From: Bryoerythrophyllum caledonicum
Taxonomy: Eukaryota; Streptophyta; Bryopsida; Pottiales; Pottiaceae
Assembly: GCA_963971425.1 (NCBI GenBank)
Contig: OZ020518.1
Coordinates: 325,001-389,000 of the forward strand
Direction: 5' to 3'
DNA: 64,000 nucleotides
Shown here: positions 35,401 through 46,930 of the stretch, in pieces
Numbering within the stretch: the stretch's first letter is position 1
Layout of the letters: the number at the start of each line of letters is the position of its first letter
The notes under the pieces: model-generated
The model's database searches: none
Seen by the model: only the letters and a program-made list of their open reading frames with translations
Told to the model about the DNA's origin: nothing
Program-made: the position numbers and the translations under genes

Positions 35401-35696
35401 AACGGATCCATTGTGGTACACATGGTTGTGGAATAATTCTTCCAGAGTTGAGTGATATCCTATTTTCTAGAGAGAAACTGGTTAGGACTTACCTTTGGAG
35501 AACACCGGAAGAGCTAGAGGTGTATTGCAGAGGTGTTCCTGGTAGTCTCCAGGGTCCGGAAGAAGCTAGGAGGGGAAGAGATGAACTGCAGAGGTGATCC
35601 TCGTAATCTTTAGATTACGGAACAATCCGTATGATCCCGGATTCCGGTCAAGGTCGAAATTTACCCCCATGATAGGAAAAAGCCTGAGGTGTAGGT
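32449..35696 (+). mobile_element. Unclassified repeat element, copy 1
   Basis: This 3.25-kb segment is collinear with 43209-46459; offsets between matching points stay between 10,761 and 10,772 bp. Homology starts abruptly at tgtgggaatccgttcccaca, a near-perfect palindrome, and is absent upstream, which marks a real 5' edge. It has a leader of about 490 bp, one long damaged frame (32938-35007) and a tail of about 690 bp. The match ends at gtgtag near 35696. No reverse transcriptase, transposase or long terminal repeat is seen, so it looks non-autonomous; sequence after 35696 (to about 36150) has the same ccgga-rich flavour and may still belong to it. Confidence 0.7.
32938..35007 (+). pseudogene. 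Broken gag-like reading frame of element copy 1
   Basis: ATG 32938 opens with a Lys-rich N-terminus (MAQKKKTNKDGREKRD), then an alpha-helical domain conserved with copy 2 (VVERRDEFLAKEFEGKAGL, DLKHLDVKLVLGFLNP) up to about 33410, where the frame shifts. Downstream segments in other frames are acidic, then helical (VKALRELNFA, GVEQVF), then coiled-coil-like (IFQFLFDQAEKM), then Pro/Ser-rich with a basic end (SGRNRAPGAPS, stop at 35007). Stops relative to copy 2: TGA 33764, TAG 34129 and TAG 34366. A TAG at 33581 is shared by both copies. The layout (helical, coiled coil, basic tail) suggests a gag-like structural protein, but I recognise no domain. Function inferred only from shape. Confidence 0.6.
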
Positions 35697-37325
35697 CTAG
35701 AATGAGTCTTCTTGGTAAAACTGTAACACTTATTCCGGAGAATCACAACTCTATGAACCGGAATGTCGTTGTAGTCTGGACTTGTCTCTACGTGACCGCG
35801 TCCGGAAGGCCATCCGGATGTTGTGAGAGTATAGGTCTAGTAGCAACAATCAATCACCGGTTAGCGGAGTAGAGAGAGTGGGTGTCCAGCCACTATAAGT
35901 TCCGGACAATGGGTGTCTAGCCACTTAAAGCCACCAGGCAGTAGGGAATCCGGCCACTTACACAAAACATGATCAGTGGCCTTGTGGTCACTCATTTAAA
36001 CCGTCCAGAAGACTCTTGGAGGAGGAACAGAGATAAATCAAACTACCCTCCGGCTGTTCGGAAACTAGTTCCGGAAGCCATTGTATGCATTCTGGAATCC
36101 GGAAGGATCGGGATCTGTAGTAAGTGTATGGATAGACTTGCTAGCCTATGAACGATTAATTGGTAGTTTAGTTTTTGTTGGATATTCTCAAAAGAACAAT
36201 AGATCTCTATGGGAACGAAATTGGAGTGATATACTTTGGAAGCATTTTGTGATGATTATGTGCATTCCGAAGGAATACTGATTCTACGAACTGCAACACT
36301 GGCTTCTTTTACTAGATTCTTGTTTTTTTGTAAACTCTGCTCATATTTAGCAAGAAGTTCAAGATGAACCTCGTGGCCAATTGGAACATCATCCAAAGAC
36401 TCTAGGTTTTCATTGATGTTCTAGTATGCAACCGTGTCCATCTCAATCGCATCTTCTTCCTTGCCGGAATCTTCTCCAATTGTCGGTGTTTCTTGGAGGG
36501 CAGAATTGAGCTAGTGGCATTTAATAAAGTCTTCAATCTGCTTGCGAATAGATAGGTTGCATCGAGTGTGCGAGTCGTCACTGGAAGTGTTAAACCATAC
36601 GACTTCCTCGTTTGGAACTTCAACCTTTTCGTCTTTTTTCCTAGAGCTTCGCCAAAAACTTGCGCCCTATTGATAGTGTCGCTGTGGATACTGGTGTCAT
36701 CTTGGAGTTCGGCTGTATTTCCATCGTCCTTCAATTGATTACTATTCCACGTATAACTTCTGCATATACCATACGTAAAATGGATAGATTCACTTCATTC
36801 CGGTGAACCTTTGCCTTGTTGTAGATGTGTTGGTACGCTTGGATGCACCGCTTTTTGAATACTTCATTGGTGCAGTAATTTAAGTTACCCTTGTCATACT
36901 GCCGAAGTCGCGAATACTGCGAATGCGGCCAGATTTGTCCCAAATGACACGAAGCAATGTACTTTGCACACTCTATAAATGTCTATGGACTTGGTACATC
37001 TTCCCAGCCTCAAAATGCTTTAAGCTCATCATCGATGAATATGTGAAGGCATTTTTTCTGCTTGTGGTTGCGTACTCGACCCGCATCACGCTGACGTTTC
37101 TTCATTCTCTTCATGGAATTCCAAATCTCAGAAGGGCCACTTGAATTTATACTTAGAACTAACGTGTAGGGGTGCCGGGAGTAAAAGGGTGTCAATAGAC
37201 AGCGTAAAACACTTTCCAATAGTGCCAAGCAAGCACCTGTCACGTGGTAGTTGCGGGCCAAAGTGCCGGTTAGTGGGCCAATTGTGGTTCAATTTCCAAA
37301 TTTATAGTGAAGCGCCGATGCACTT
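35697..37325. other. Repeat tail and unrecognised fragments
   Basis: 35697-36150 resembles the preceding element in base usage and contains a small repeat, gggtgtc(c/t)agccact, near 35880 and 35910. Two - strand frames, 36402-36734 and 36731-36943, overlap and may be one broken coding sequence (CIQAYQHIYNKAKVHRNEVN); I do not know the family. No intact gene. Confidence 0.3.
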
Positions 37326-37329
37326 GTTA

Positions 37330-37866
37330 GGTCGCGCGCGTACAAGATGGGACGGACGCGTGCCAATCATGACCGGACGCGTACAAACATTGTGGACGGG
37401 CGCGTACAAACATGTGCTGGGCATGTGCGAACAGGGGCCGGGTGCGTGTGACTAGAAGGCTGGGCGCGTGGAAACAGTGGCTGTGAGCCTGTGCGTGTGG
37501 AGAAAAGGGTCGGGCGCGTGCGAACAGGGGCCGAGCGCGTGTGACTTAAGGGCTGGGCGTGTGGAAACAGTGGCTGTGAGCCTGTGCGGGTGGAGAAAGG
37601 GGTTGGGCGTGTGCGAACAACGGCCGGGCGCGTGGAGTCTGTGGCTTTGCACGTACATCCGGGTCGGGCGCGTGGATAGAGGGGTTGGGCGTGTGGACAA
37701 AGAAGCCCGGCGCGTAAGATCAGGGGCCCGGCGCCTACGAACAAGCATTTCGGGTGTGTACGAACAGTGGTCGGGCGCGTGGAGTTTGTGGCCTCGTGCG
37801 TACGATCCAGGGCCGGGTGTGTGGAGAAAAAGGTGGAGCGCGTGGAGACAGAGGCCGAGCGCGTGA
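37330..37866 (+). repeat. GC-rich minisatellite of about 30-bp units
   Basis: A degenerate unit built on gggcgcgtg with short spacers (gaacag, gagtctgtgg, gagaaag) recurs about 18 times. A roughly 95-bp higher-order duplication begins with gtggaaacagtggctgtgag at 37467 and again at 37560. The block stands out sharply from AT-richer flanks. Long open frames on both strands here, such as a Thr/Arg/Pro-rich one on the - strand, are consequences of the repeat and not genes. Confidence 0.85.
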
Positions 37867-37869
37867 TAT

Positions 37870-40835
37870 CCATGTAAAGTTCAGTTCTTGCAAATTGAGG
37901 GAGCTAAATGTTACAAAATCATTCGTTGTTTCAAAGTCAGCTGCTAGAAATGGGACAATGCTTTAAAGATGTCCTTATATTGCCTATGTAAATGCTGCAA
38001 CATACAAAATGTTTATGAATGCTACGCCTTCATCTTGCATTCTATTTGCACTTCATCACGCATCAGCTCCACTTGGTTCACCTCTTGTTCCAGCTCCATC
38101 ATTAAGCAATTTACGAGCCGCTCGCGTCTTTTAGTATGGTCCATCCGAGCCTAGTAGAGCACATAGGCTTTAGGAGTCTTCATAGTCGTTGGAGTTCCAA
38201 AGTGCTTTAGGAGTCTTCATAGTCGTTGGACTATGTTCCTCAAGAAAGAAATCAATTGCTTCGTCCTTCTAAATTTCCTTCCACTGCGATTCTTTCCATT
38301 GCAACGCATTGCGAAGGTCAAGATCAGTGGCCTCTCCCAATTTTGACACCACACGTCCCTAGTGATTCCACAGTTTTCCATCTAGATGTTGTCCAAATTG
38401 GAATAGCTTGTGTTTGGCATCCCAATGTCCGTCCATGACTCGGTAGAAGAAGTTTCGTTTACCAACATCCGACGCAGTGGTTCCCGATATGAGCTTCTTG
38501 CAAATTCGTACAATTTCTTTGTGGTCATTTTTCCAACCAATTTGCGTGCTTACACTGGACTTGTATAACTGGTGGCACTCTGTACGCCAACTCCACACCA
38601 AATCTTCTCCCCACTTTTGAGCACAAGCAATTGTCGGAACACGGTTGTTGCAAGTGCATCCCCTTGAGTGTTTTAAATGACCAAAATACCCCAAGTGGTG
38701 ACTCGTGTATCGTTCAAGGGATTCAGGTGAAGCTAGCTAGGTTAGGACAATTTGGTTATGACTCTTTCTTAAACTTCCTCTTATTCTTCTTATTCAATCA
38801 GGCCCAATCCGGTTACCTCACCTTTCAAGTTATCCAGATTGTCTCTTCTTACTTTCATGTTTCCGGTTTTGCATCTGGATCCGGGAATATCAAACACCAC
38901 ACACACTAATCAACTCTAGTTTTTCCTCGTGACGATAGCTATCGGAAGACGCGTCCTGTTTGGAGAAGGACGATGTACAAAAATCTCCCCTCGTAGATTA
39001 GAGTGGCGAAAGAGTCCACTATCAATCCTAACATCTTTTACACATAACAATCACATGTACCAGGGTAGTGTCTACCTCCTCACAACTGTAGGGATGCTAC
39101 CGGACAGCCGGTCACATAAGAGGTATTTCGACCCTTTGCTTACTACAACGACGGGAATCCTAGAGAATCCGGCTCCGTTGTGACTAGTTACGGTTTCTAA
39201 CCTTCTCGCGAGTCGCGACCCTCGAGAAATCCGGACTCCACACCTCTTCCTTTCTACCACAATCCAGGCTTCACAAAGGTTACACAACCTTTCCGGATGG
39301 GGTACGTCCGTGACTAGGACCACTTTGGAGCTCACACGAAAAGAGATAGATAGGTGTCAAGATGTAAGGACACAAACTCAACATTAAAAATGGGCAGCAC
39401 ATCTCTTACTATCTTAGGAACAATGTCTTGTAATTGGGTGCTTGCAAACCCTCTTCCTAATACTAAGATAACGGGAACCGGATTCTAGCTGCAACGGCGT
39501 CCATGCAAGGCGTCCGACCTACACACCAAAATCCAAGCTACCCGGGTCCGCAATCTCCCCACACTGTCGTTGAGAGAGAATTTGCCTTGGGAAAACATCG
39601 GGTTCTTGGCTACTATCAACTTTAGTAAAAAGAGAAGGGAGTTGCTACAAATATAAACTTCTTCAATAGATAATGATTGGTAAAGCCTTGATCCTCATCA
39701 AAAATTCTAAATCTTGGCTCATCTTGATAAACTCTTGCAAGTAGTCAACATAAAAGTTGTGTAACCTTGGGGCAGTAGAATCCTTCTTCACTAAATCATG
39801 CTCTTCTACTTCATAAATAATTTTATACATGCATGTAATAGCTTTCTAGAAATCTACTACAGTAAGGCTTATATATGCTACGTTTCAATATGAAAAGAAC
39901 TTTCCAACTACTTCTATGAAGAGTCAAAGTTATTGCTCTAAATTATACAAGGCAGCCAACCCATTCCCACTCAAACTAGCATAATTCTTGCAATACAATT
40001 TGAAATCAAGCTTGGAATAGCTTTCTCTAAAGCTTAAAAGAACATAAATAAATGGCGAAAGTTTCAAATCTACTGGCTCTATAAATAATGAACTATGGTT
40101 GCTCAAAGTTAGTATTTAAAACTTGTGGGAAAAAAACCGCTCCTCTGAGAACACCCCTTCAATCGATCAACTGCCACACCTCCATAACAACTTGGATTTG
40201 AGCTTGTGATAGCTCATTGAAAAGCTAATTTAACCACTTGTGTACATACAAAGTTTCACTATTTCACTCTTTGTATACAAATTTCTACATAGAATCAAAA
40301 TTACTTTTCTCCAAAACTCATGGCAACAATACCCTCTTTATTCAAATCCACACCACGGCTTCTACATAACTCCGATTGAAGCATATGATAGCTTGTTTGA
40401 AAAGCTATTAACAAGATCTATAACATTCTAAAAATTGACATGAAAACTCCAAAATCTCTTTCTACCACACTAGAAAACCCGAACGTCTTTTTGTACAAAT
40501 GGGAGGAGGCTTTGGCTGAGAGAGGAGGGAAAGAAAGTCAAAGGCCCACATCAACCCATGCCTCTCTAGCCTTCCTTTTTACTCACCCTTGGTCACCAAA
40601 GTCCATTTATCTTCAACTCTCATCCTTAACTTCCCACATAAGCCTACCTTGACTTTATTTCCTAACCTATAACTCTACTACAAGTTGGCACTATATTTCT
40701 TCCTCTACAGTAACCCCCAAGCTTTATATTTTTTTTTTCTACTACAAACCATAATACCATAGCACTCTATTTAAGTTTTTTGATTTAAAAAGAGTTAGAT
40801 AATGGCATAAATATCATTAGAGCCCACAAACTGTC
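37870..40835. other. Intergenic DNA with short repeats and one - strand fragment
   Basis: A perfect 27-bp direct repeat (starting gctttaggagtcttcatagt) lies at 38167-38193 and 38204-38230. A - strand frame at 38359-38694 (FFYRVMDGHWDAKHKLFQ) looks protein-like but is short and unrecognised. 38900-39560 is rich in ccgg-containing motifs like the repeat-pair element and may be an old fragment of it. 39600-40800 is AT-rich with nothing recognised. Confidence 0.35.
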
Positions 40836-40837
40836 AT

Positions 40838-41085
40838 CCATCGCGGCTTAGTTCAATTGACTGAGAATTTCGTTGCATCTCGCCAGTCCGGGGTTTGATT
40901 TCTTGACTTGTCAGAGCGGATGGCGCTCGCGTGGTCAAGGGACTCCTGGAATCAGTAGGAAAAACCAGCTAGTGGACATCCCTAAGCCCTGAGCTAATGA
41001 CAAGATGTAGTAAACATCCTCTAAGATAAGCTTCTGGCCTAGTAAGGTAATTGAGGATAAAGCCGTTTATTCTCCATAATTACCT
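40838..41085 (+). mobile_element. Possible second tRNA-derived SINE
   Basis: At 40846-40910 the sequence cgcggcttagttcaattgac resembles a tRNA 5' half with an A box, and gtccggggtttgatttc about 30 bases on resembles a B box. An unrelated body follows, ending in an imperfect hairpin (aaggtaatt ... aattacctt, 41044-41088). I found no target duplications, so the edges are guesses. It is not the same family as the SINE at 28096-28377. Confidence 0.45.
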
Positions 41086-41469
41086 TAATCAACTAAATTC
41101 CCCCTGTTTTTTTCAATCTTATTTTTTTTATTATGAACTATATTGCATCACGACATCTTTCTCACTATTAGGTCAACTAACAAGATGCTAATAGCCTCGC
41201 GACTAACAATTAAATACTGTCTCTTTGGGAGCAAAACACAAAACCCAAAACCCACAATCAAAACCGTTTCTGACGGCTGGTCCGCGACTTCTTAACTACC
41301 CCTCGACCAGATCCGAAAGTTACGGATCCGATCCACCTTTCTTGGAACAAGTTTCGGTTCCAGATAAAATCCTAATTACGGAGTCACCGCTGTGATCGTT
41401 TAACCCTACCACTAGACTCCTAACTTCCTACGGCTAGTTTTCTACGTATAAGGCAGGAGGGTCACAGGC

Positions 41470-43227
41470 CTACTCCTTGTCTTCCTGATCGTGACCTTCA
41501 TCTTCCTCCGAAGACTCCGAGAGCTTCACTGTTGAAGTTCCAATTTGGAGCGAAACTTGTTCTTTCTCTTTGACCTTGTCCTCCGGCTTATGTACCTCGA
41601 GCCCGCTGGCTCGCAAGTGTTCTCTCCTCCACTTCCCGGGTGATAGTCCGAGAAGCCGACCGTGTTTGCCGCCTGGGGTTACCCTCTCGAAAACGAACAG
41701 GGTCCGTCTCTTGAAAACTCGCGAGTCCAGAGTGTCAACGTCCACCTTGCTCGCCTTCCCTTGCCGAACCCTTGTCTTTAGCCGAGACAGCAGAGGGAGC
41801 TCGTCGTTCCGCTTCTTGGATTCCAAACCAAGAGTTTGGAATCCAATTCCGGTTCCTAAACCGTAAGCAGTTCCGGAAGCGCCTTCGTCGGCTATGAGTC
41901 GAGAGATACCTTCCGCTTACCTTTCCCAACATCGCGGAAGATCACTGCGTGAATCATCCAGCACTCCTCTAGTACCTTGTCTATCATTGAGTGGTATTCC
42001 ACCAGCATCCCAACTAGGGTTGTTCCGGCGTCCGTCTGTCCGGTAGTGTCTGTTCGTCTGGCTGTTTGTCCGATAGAGGCTATTGTCCGTCCGGTAGAGA
42101 ATATTCTAGAATATTCGGGTATATTCGGATATATTCCTATAGATTTAGGGCATATTCTTTGGAATATTCTAGGCATCTGTCCGGTAAGGGTATTGTCTGT
42201 CCTGTCCGGTTGTCCGATTGTCCGTCTGTCCGCTATCTTTAGGCCGCTGTCCGTCTATGTAGACAACCCTGACCCCGACAAGCTTCTCCGCCACCGGACT
42301 GTCAAGCTTCCGGGCCTCGGTGAATCCGGCGTCAAACAATCTCGCGTTCAACAACACATCACTCGATTGCTGCACAAATTTGGTCACACGGGTGAGAGCA
42401 AGTGCAGATTTTTTTGCTTCACCCATCGCTGCAGCCAACTCCACATCCTTCTGGTCCATGGCCGTCTTCATCTTCCGGTTCCTGTCCTCCAGGGAGATGA
42501 GCCGAGCCTCCAGTTCTTGCACGTTCCGAGGTTGCAGATTCCGCTCCAGATGTCTATACATTTTATCTGCTCCCTTGTCACCCGCAATCTGGCATGCCTC
42601 GGCCACGTTGACTTCGATCCGCTCGTAAGTCTCCTTAGCCTTCTCATATCCTTCCGCGATCAAATCGAAAGGATCATCTTCGTATTTCTCCTTGCTAACC
42701 TTCTTCCCGCGGATCGGAGGAGTTGTATTCCTCCTCTTGGTCTGCTTCCTCTTCTTCCTCGTGTTGGCTCATGTCGGCTCGATGTCGTCCTCGGAGGAAT
42801 CCGAGTTCAAATCCGATTCTTATTCGGGTTCCGCATCCGGTTCTGCGTCCTCCCAACTGTCGCTTGCTAATACCCTGGCCGTCTCGTAGGCAGTCTTCTT
42901 GTTGTCGCGCAACAAGTCCTCGTGCTCGTACAAGTGATACTGGAATGGGGAGATTGGGGTAGGTCGCACCTTCCCCAATCCGGTTAAAAATTTACTTACC
43001 AATTCTCCCACGATGTCTCTCCACGCCACCTTCCTTTTGCCGGTGCATGCTCTCCAGATTGAGTTGGCTAATGTTGTGGTGGTCTTCAAAGGCCGATCTA
43101 GATACAAAATCGCGAGCAAGAACTCCATCACCCTCCGAACCCTCGGATCCTTGCAATCCGCCACCGTCAGGCTGTCCTTTGGATCTGCTTTCTGCGTGAA
43201 CTTCCCCTTGTGGAAATCCGTTCCCAC
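41470..43227 (-). pseudogene. Broken gag-like coding sequence on the - strand
   Basis: Three - strand pieces lie in order: 43227-42820 (RRVMEFLLAILYLDRPLKT, WRDIVGELVSKFLTGLGKV), 42663-42169 (a strong coiled coil, ELEARLISLEDRNRKMKTAM) and 41826-41470 (basic, ending in an acidic Ser/Glu/Asp tail). Between the last two is a low-complexity stretch of gtccg- and atattc-rich DNA (42000-42240). The order globular, coiled coil, charged tail resembles a retroelement gag or related protein; no domain is recognised. The first piece runs into the edge of element copy 2, which probably interrupted it. Frameshifts or introns separate the pieces; I treat it as dead. Confidence 0.5.
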
Positions 43228-46200
43228 AAGGTTCCGGAAGTTAACCTAAAAATCCGGAAAAAACAAAAAAATTAGTTAAGTAAGTACGATAGTCTGGACT
43301 AGAATAGAACCTATAGTCAGTTCGTAAGAATAAAGACAGGTGAACCCGGTTGAAATCTCTAATCGGTCCTAAAGCTGCTAAATTGATGGCCGGAATAGTT
43401 ATCAAAACTCCGGGGAAGTCTGTCATTCGGAGCTGTCACCATCAGCCGTACTCTTTCCGGAGGCCGGTCTAACAGCCAACTACAAAAGGCCCCGACGTGA
43501 GCGAAACCTCTATCTTTCATTCTTTCTTTCTTCACGCGTTTTGCTCTCGCTCTTGCTCTCTTCCTCTCTCTCTACTTCTCCTAACTGCTCGCCATTAGGA
43601 TTTGCCACATTGACTGTTAGAACGGACGTGTGTCCATTAGGAAGAGCTTTTGTGAGGACGGTGCGTGCAGGGAGAACATCGAGAGAAGGTGAGGAATTAG
43701 GCAGAACCGATGAAGACGGGCGCCATGGCCAAGAAGAAGAAGACGAAGAGGGATGGAAGAGGAAATCGAGACGAAGCGCCGGCTGCTGCGGTTCCGCCCT
43801 TGATGAAGGTTCTACCAGAAATCCTTGCAAACTCGGACGAATACAACTTACAATAGAGGAGCTTAAAGGCAATGGGTTGCGACCGGTTCCTAGACGTTGC
43901 CTAAGGCATCCGCAAAGAGGTGTTCGTTTGAAAGTTGATAGAAACACCGGACTCCAAGTACGAAGGAATGTTGCGAGCCCATCCGGGACTATGGGGAGTT
44001 GCGGAACGGACGTAGGCGTATGACTTCCGGGCCGGGCGCACCAAGGTGGTGGAACAGGGGGACGAGTTCCTGGTAGAGGAGTTTGAAGGGAAGCCCGACC
44101 CAAAGGAGGGATACAACATCCAAGACTTGAAGCATCTGGACGCCCGGCTGATGCTAGGGTTTCTGAACCCTATCTTCCATCCGGAAAAGCCGAAGCGGTT
44201 GGTGTCGAAGTCGGCTTGTACTTTCCTCAGAGCACTCCGGGGGAAGATACTGGTGGATTTGGGGACTCTCATGAGCGAGATGATCAACCAGCTGGTGGCG
44301 AATCTCGAGAAGGTGAAAAAATCCGCAACCTCTCTGGCCTCCTATGTGGCGTAGTTCTACTGCCACCATCAGCAACTCACCCAGACGGAACAGAGGGTTT
44401 ATGACAAAGTCCTAAGCTTCCAGAAGTACGGAGGTGAGGAGACAGAAGAAGAGTCCGGAGAGGAAGCTGAACTAGTGCCTGACTCAACAACAACAGACAC
44501 TCCGGAAAAAGACCGGAGGGCGCAGAAGAGGGCACGAGATAAGGATCCAGGATCGGATAGTCCAGACACCAATCTTTCAACCGGATTGTCCAGCTCAAAC
44601 AAGGCCAGGCCGTGCGAGGAAGCCAACTGCAAGAAACGGAAGCTCGATCCAGAAGACTCGAAAGGCCAGATGGTAGAGATTGATGAGATTCTGTACGAAC
44701 TAACCTGGCGAGTGAAGGCCCTCCGGGAGCTCAACTTTGCCATGAAGAAAGGAGTGGAGCAGGTTTTCCGGAGCCTAGATGTCAATCGGATGAAAGACGT
44801 CATCCTCCGAGTACATGAGCTCCGGAATAAGGAGATTCCGCTGAAGGCGGTGCATCTACATGTCACCAACATGTACCAAGCCAACATGGCGTTGGAGAAG
44901 CAGGCAACGCACTTACGGGCCACGGCAAGAGGCAGCATTGGCGGTGGTGGCCCGGAAACAGGTGGAGGCAAGGGCCAACGATTCGGCAGCCGCCTTGACG
45001 GAGGTCCAGGAGGCTTTGAATTTTCCAGTGGATACGATTAAGGATAGTAAGCTCTTCACCGAAGAGGTGGAGAAGCCGGAGAAGAAGGTGACCCGAGCCA
45101 ATATCTTCCGGTTCCTCTTCGATCAAGCGGAGAAGATGGCCCACACCTGGGGACAGATGCAGCTTCTGGTGAACAACATCACCCAGGTGGATCCGGAAGA
45201 TAGGGCAGCCTAAGTGCCGGAAGATTTCATGGCCCCTGATCAGACGATGGCCCCTCCAAAACCACCACAGCCCAAGCCGGCTCCAGCCAGTGGGACTTCG
45301 ATGAATCTAGAGGACCTGGATACTCCATCACCTAGTGCACCGGCCGAAGGTATGTTATCTCCCAACCTCAGGACAAGGGAGATATTGAAGCAACTTCCGG
45401 ATCTGCTGACGCCTCCAACAATGCGACTACCGGATCCTCCAAAGAAGACCGACCTCCGGGCACCGCCCAAGTCCGTATCTAGGCAGCTAGCACACGGACC
45501 GGGGAGTCCTACAGGCAGCTACAAAAACCTGGTCAGAGAGGTCAAACCGACTGCCGAGCCAGAACGACAGTCCCCTCCAGTTCCGGAAGCTACGCCGAAA
45601 TGGCAACCTACGCCTCCGGACTCTAGAACTCCGGTTGCAAGGACTTCCCTAGCTGATGAGCCAACAACTCGGAAGGTCGACTCTTCTCCGTCAACGTCAA
45701 AGAAGGGGAAAGGTAGGCAGTGGGTTCCAGTGGAGATATCTTCCACGCGTAGGAGTGGGAGGAATATGGCACCGGGTGCCCCATCTTAGGATAATGTTTA
45801 GATATAGGGTTTTTGGGCTGTAATTCCAAACCGGCAGCGATTAACGATGGGGCTCACGTTGCGCCTGGCTGCTGACACAATCAAGTGCCAGTTTTTATAG
45901 CTTAGAATAGGAAATTCAGAGTCCGGAACCTTTTCCGTGATTATCAGATCTGTATTGGTTCCGAATTTCTCGGATCTTTAGGATGAGATTCTCCAAATTT
46001 CCCCCAGATAGGATAGAGTCTAAGTTTAAAGAACTTAGTTAGTACTTAGTAGATGGATTTTTGCAAAACCCGTCATCTTGTTTTCCTTGCATTGAATATA
46101 CTTCAAACCTTTTGCTAGATTTGCTTCCTAGTTTTGGTGGTATAAAGTGTTGCCTTTGTGAGTAACAAATCCATTGTGGTATATGTTGTTGTGGAAGAAT

Positions 46201-46459
46201 TCTTCCGGAAGGAGTGATATCTTGTTTACTAGAGAGAAACCGGTTGAAACATGGATTAGGAGATCGCCCGGAAGAGCTGGAGGGATATTGCAGAGGTGTT
46301 CTTGGTAGTATCCAGGGTCCGGAAGAAGCCAGGAGGGGAAGAGATGAATTGCAGAGGTGTTCCTGGAAATCTCTAGGGCACGGAAGAATCCGTGTAAATC
46401 CAAATTCCGGTTGAGGCTGGAGTTTACCCCCACGATAGGAAAAAGCTTGATGTGTAGCA
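43209..46459 (+). mobile_element. Unclassified repeat element, copy 2
   Basis: Direct-orientation sister of 32449-35696, with the same leader beginning tgtggaaatccgttcccaca, the same damaged long frame and the same tail. Homology ends at gtgtag near 46459, where GC-rich repeats and the assembly gap begin. The 5' edge sits directly against a - strand gag-like frame (the codons at 43227-43210 lie in the element end), consistent with insertion into that sequence. Divergence between the copies, including small indels, shows they are not recent. Confidence 0.7.
43710..45789 (+). pseudogene. Broken gag-like reading frame of element copy 2
   Basis: Counterpart of the frame at 32938-35007. The first part is shifted and carries extra stops (for example near 43853 and 43903). 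The middle is better preserved than in copy 1: 44046-44354 (EFLVEEFEGKPDPKEGYN) up to the shared TAG at 44352-44354, then 44355-45041 in one frame, then a frameshift near 44930. The rest runs to a TAA at 45211-45213, where copy 1 has CAA, and ends at 45789 with a basic SGRNMAPGAPS tail. Combining both copies shows an ancestral protein of roughly 690 residues; neither copy can make it. Confidence 0.6.
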
Positions 46460-46930
46460 GGGTTGTCAGGACGCTCGACGTCACTGACGTCCGGACGTCA
46501 GGACGAAGGACGTCCTCGGGCCTATCAGGACGTCCGGTGACATAACCAGTTTTGTCCGGGGGTAAATAGCCGACCGCAGCCTTGGCCGACCGCTCGGCCG
46601 TCAAATGCGACCACCCTCCGTCCGCCCGTTGNNNNNNNNNNNNNNNNNNNNNNNNNNNNNNNNNNNNNNNNNNNNNNNNNNNNNNNNNNNNNNNNNNNNN
46701 NNNNNNNNNNNNNNNNNNNNNNNNNNNNNNNNNNNNNNNNNNNNNNNNNNNNNNNNNNNNNNNNNNNNNNNNNNNNNNNNNNNNNNNNNNNNNNNNNNNN
46801 NNNNNNNNNNNNNNNNNNNNNNNNNNNNNNNGCCACGACCGCTCGGTGGTCGGTCGGTGCCGACCGCTAGGCCGTCCGAATTGCGGTCGGCATTTTGGCC
46901 GTCCGATCGGCCGTCCGAATGGCGTGTAAA
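46460..46930. repeat. GC-rich degenerate repeat around an assembly gap
   Basis: 46470-46631 and 46832-46930 consist of variations on gaccgctcgg, ggccgtccg and gacgtccgg, several of them palindromic. Bases 46632-46831 are exactly 200 N. The repeat probably continues across the gap and caused it. Open frames reported through the N run are meaningless. Confidence 0.8.

Noticed and set aside
37367..37873. Thr/Arg/Pro-rich repeat protein on the - strand
   Set aside because: Low-complexity translation of a minisatellite; comparable frames exist on the other strand.
41977..42870. 297-codon + strand frame
   Set aside because: It overlaps - strand coiled-coil coding sequence and low-complexity gtccg repeats; composition is not protein-like.
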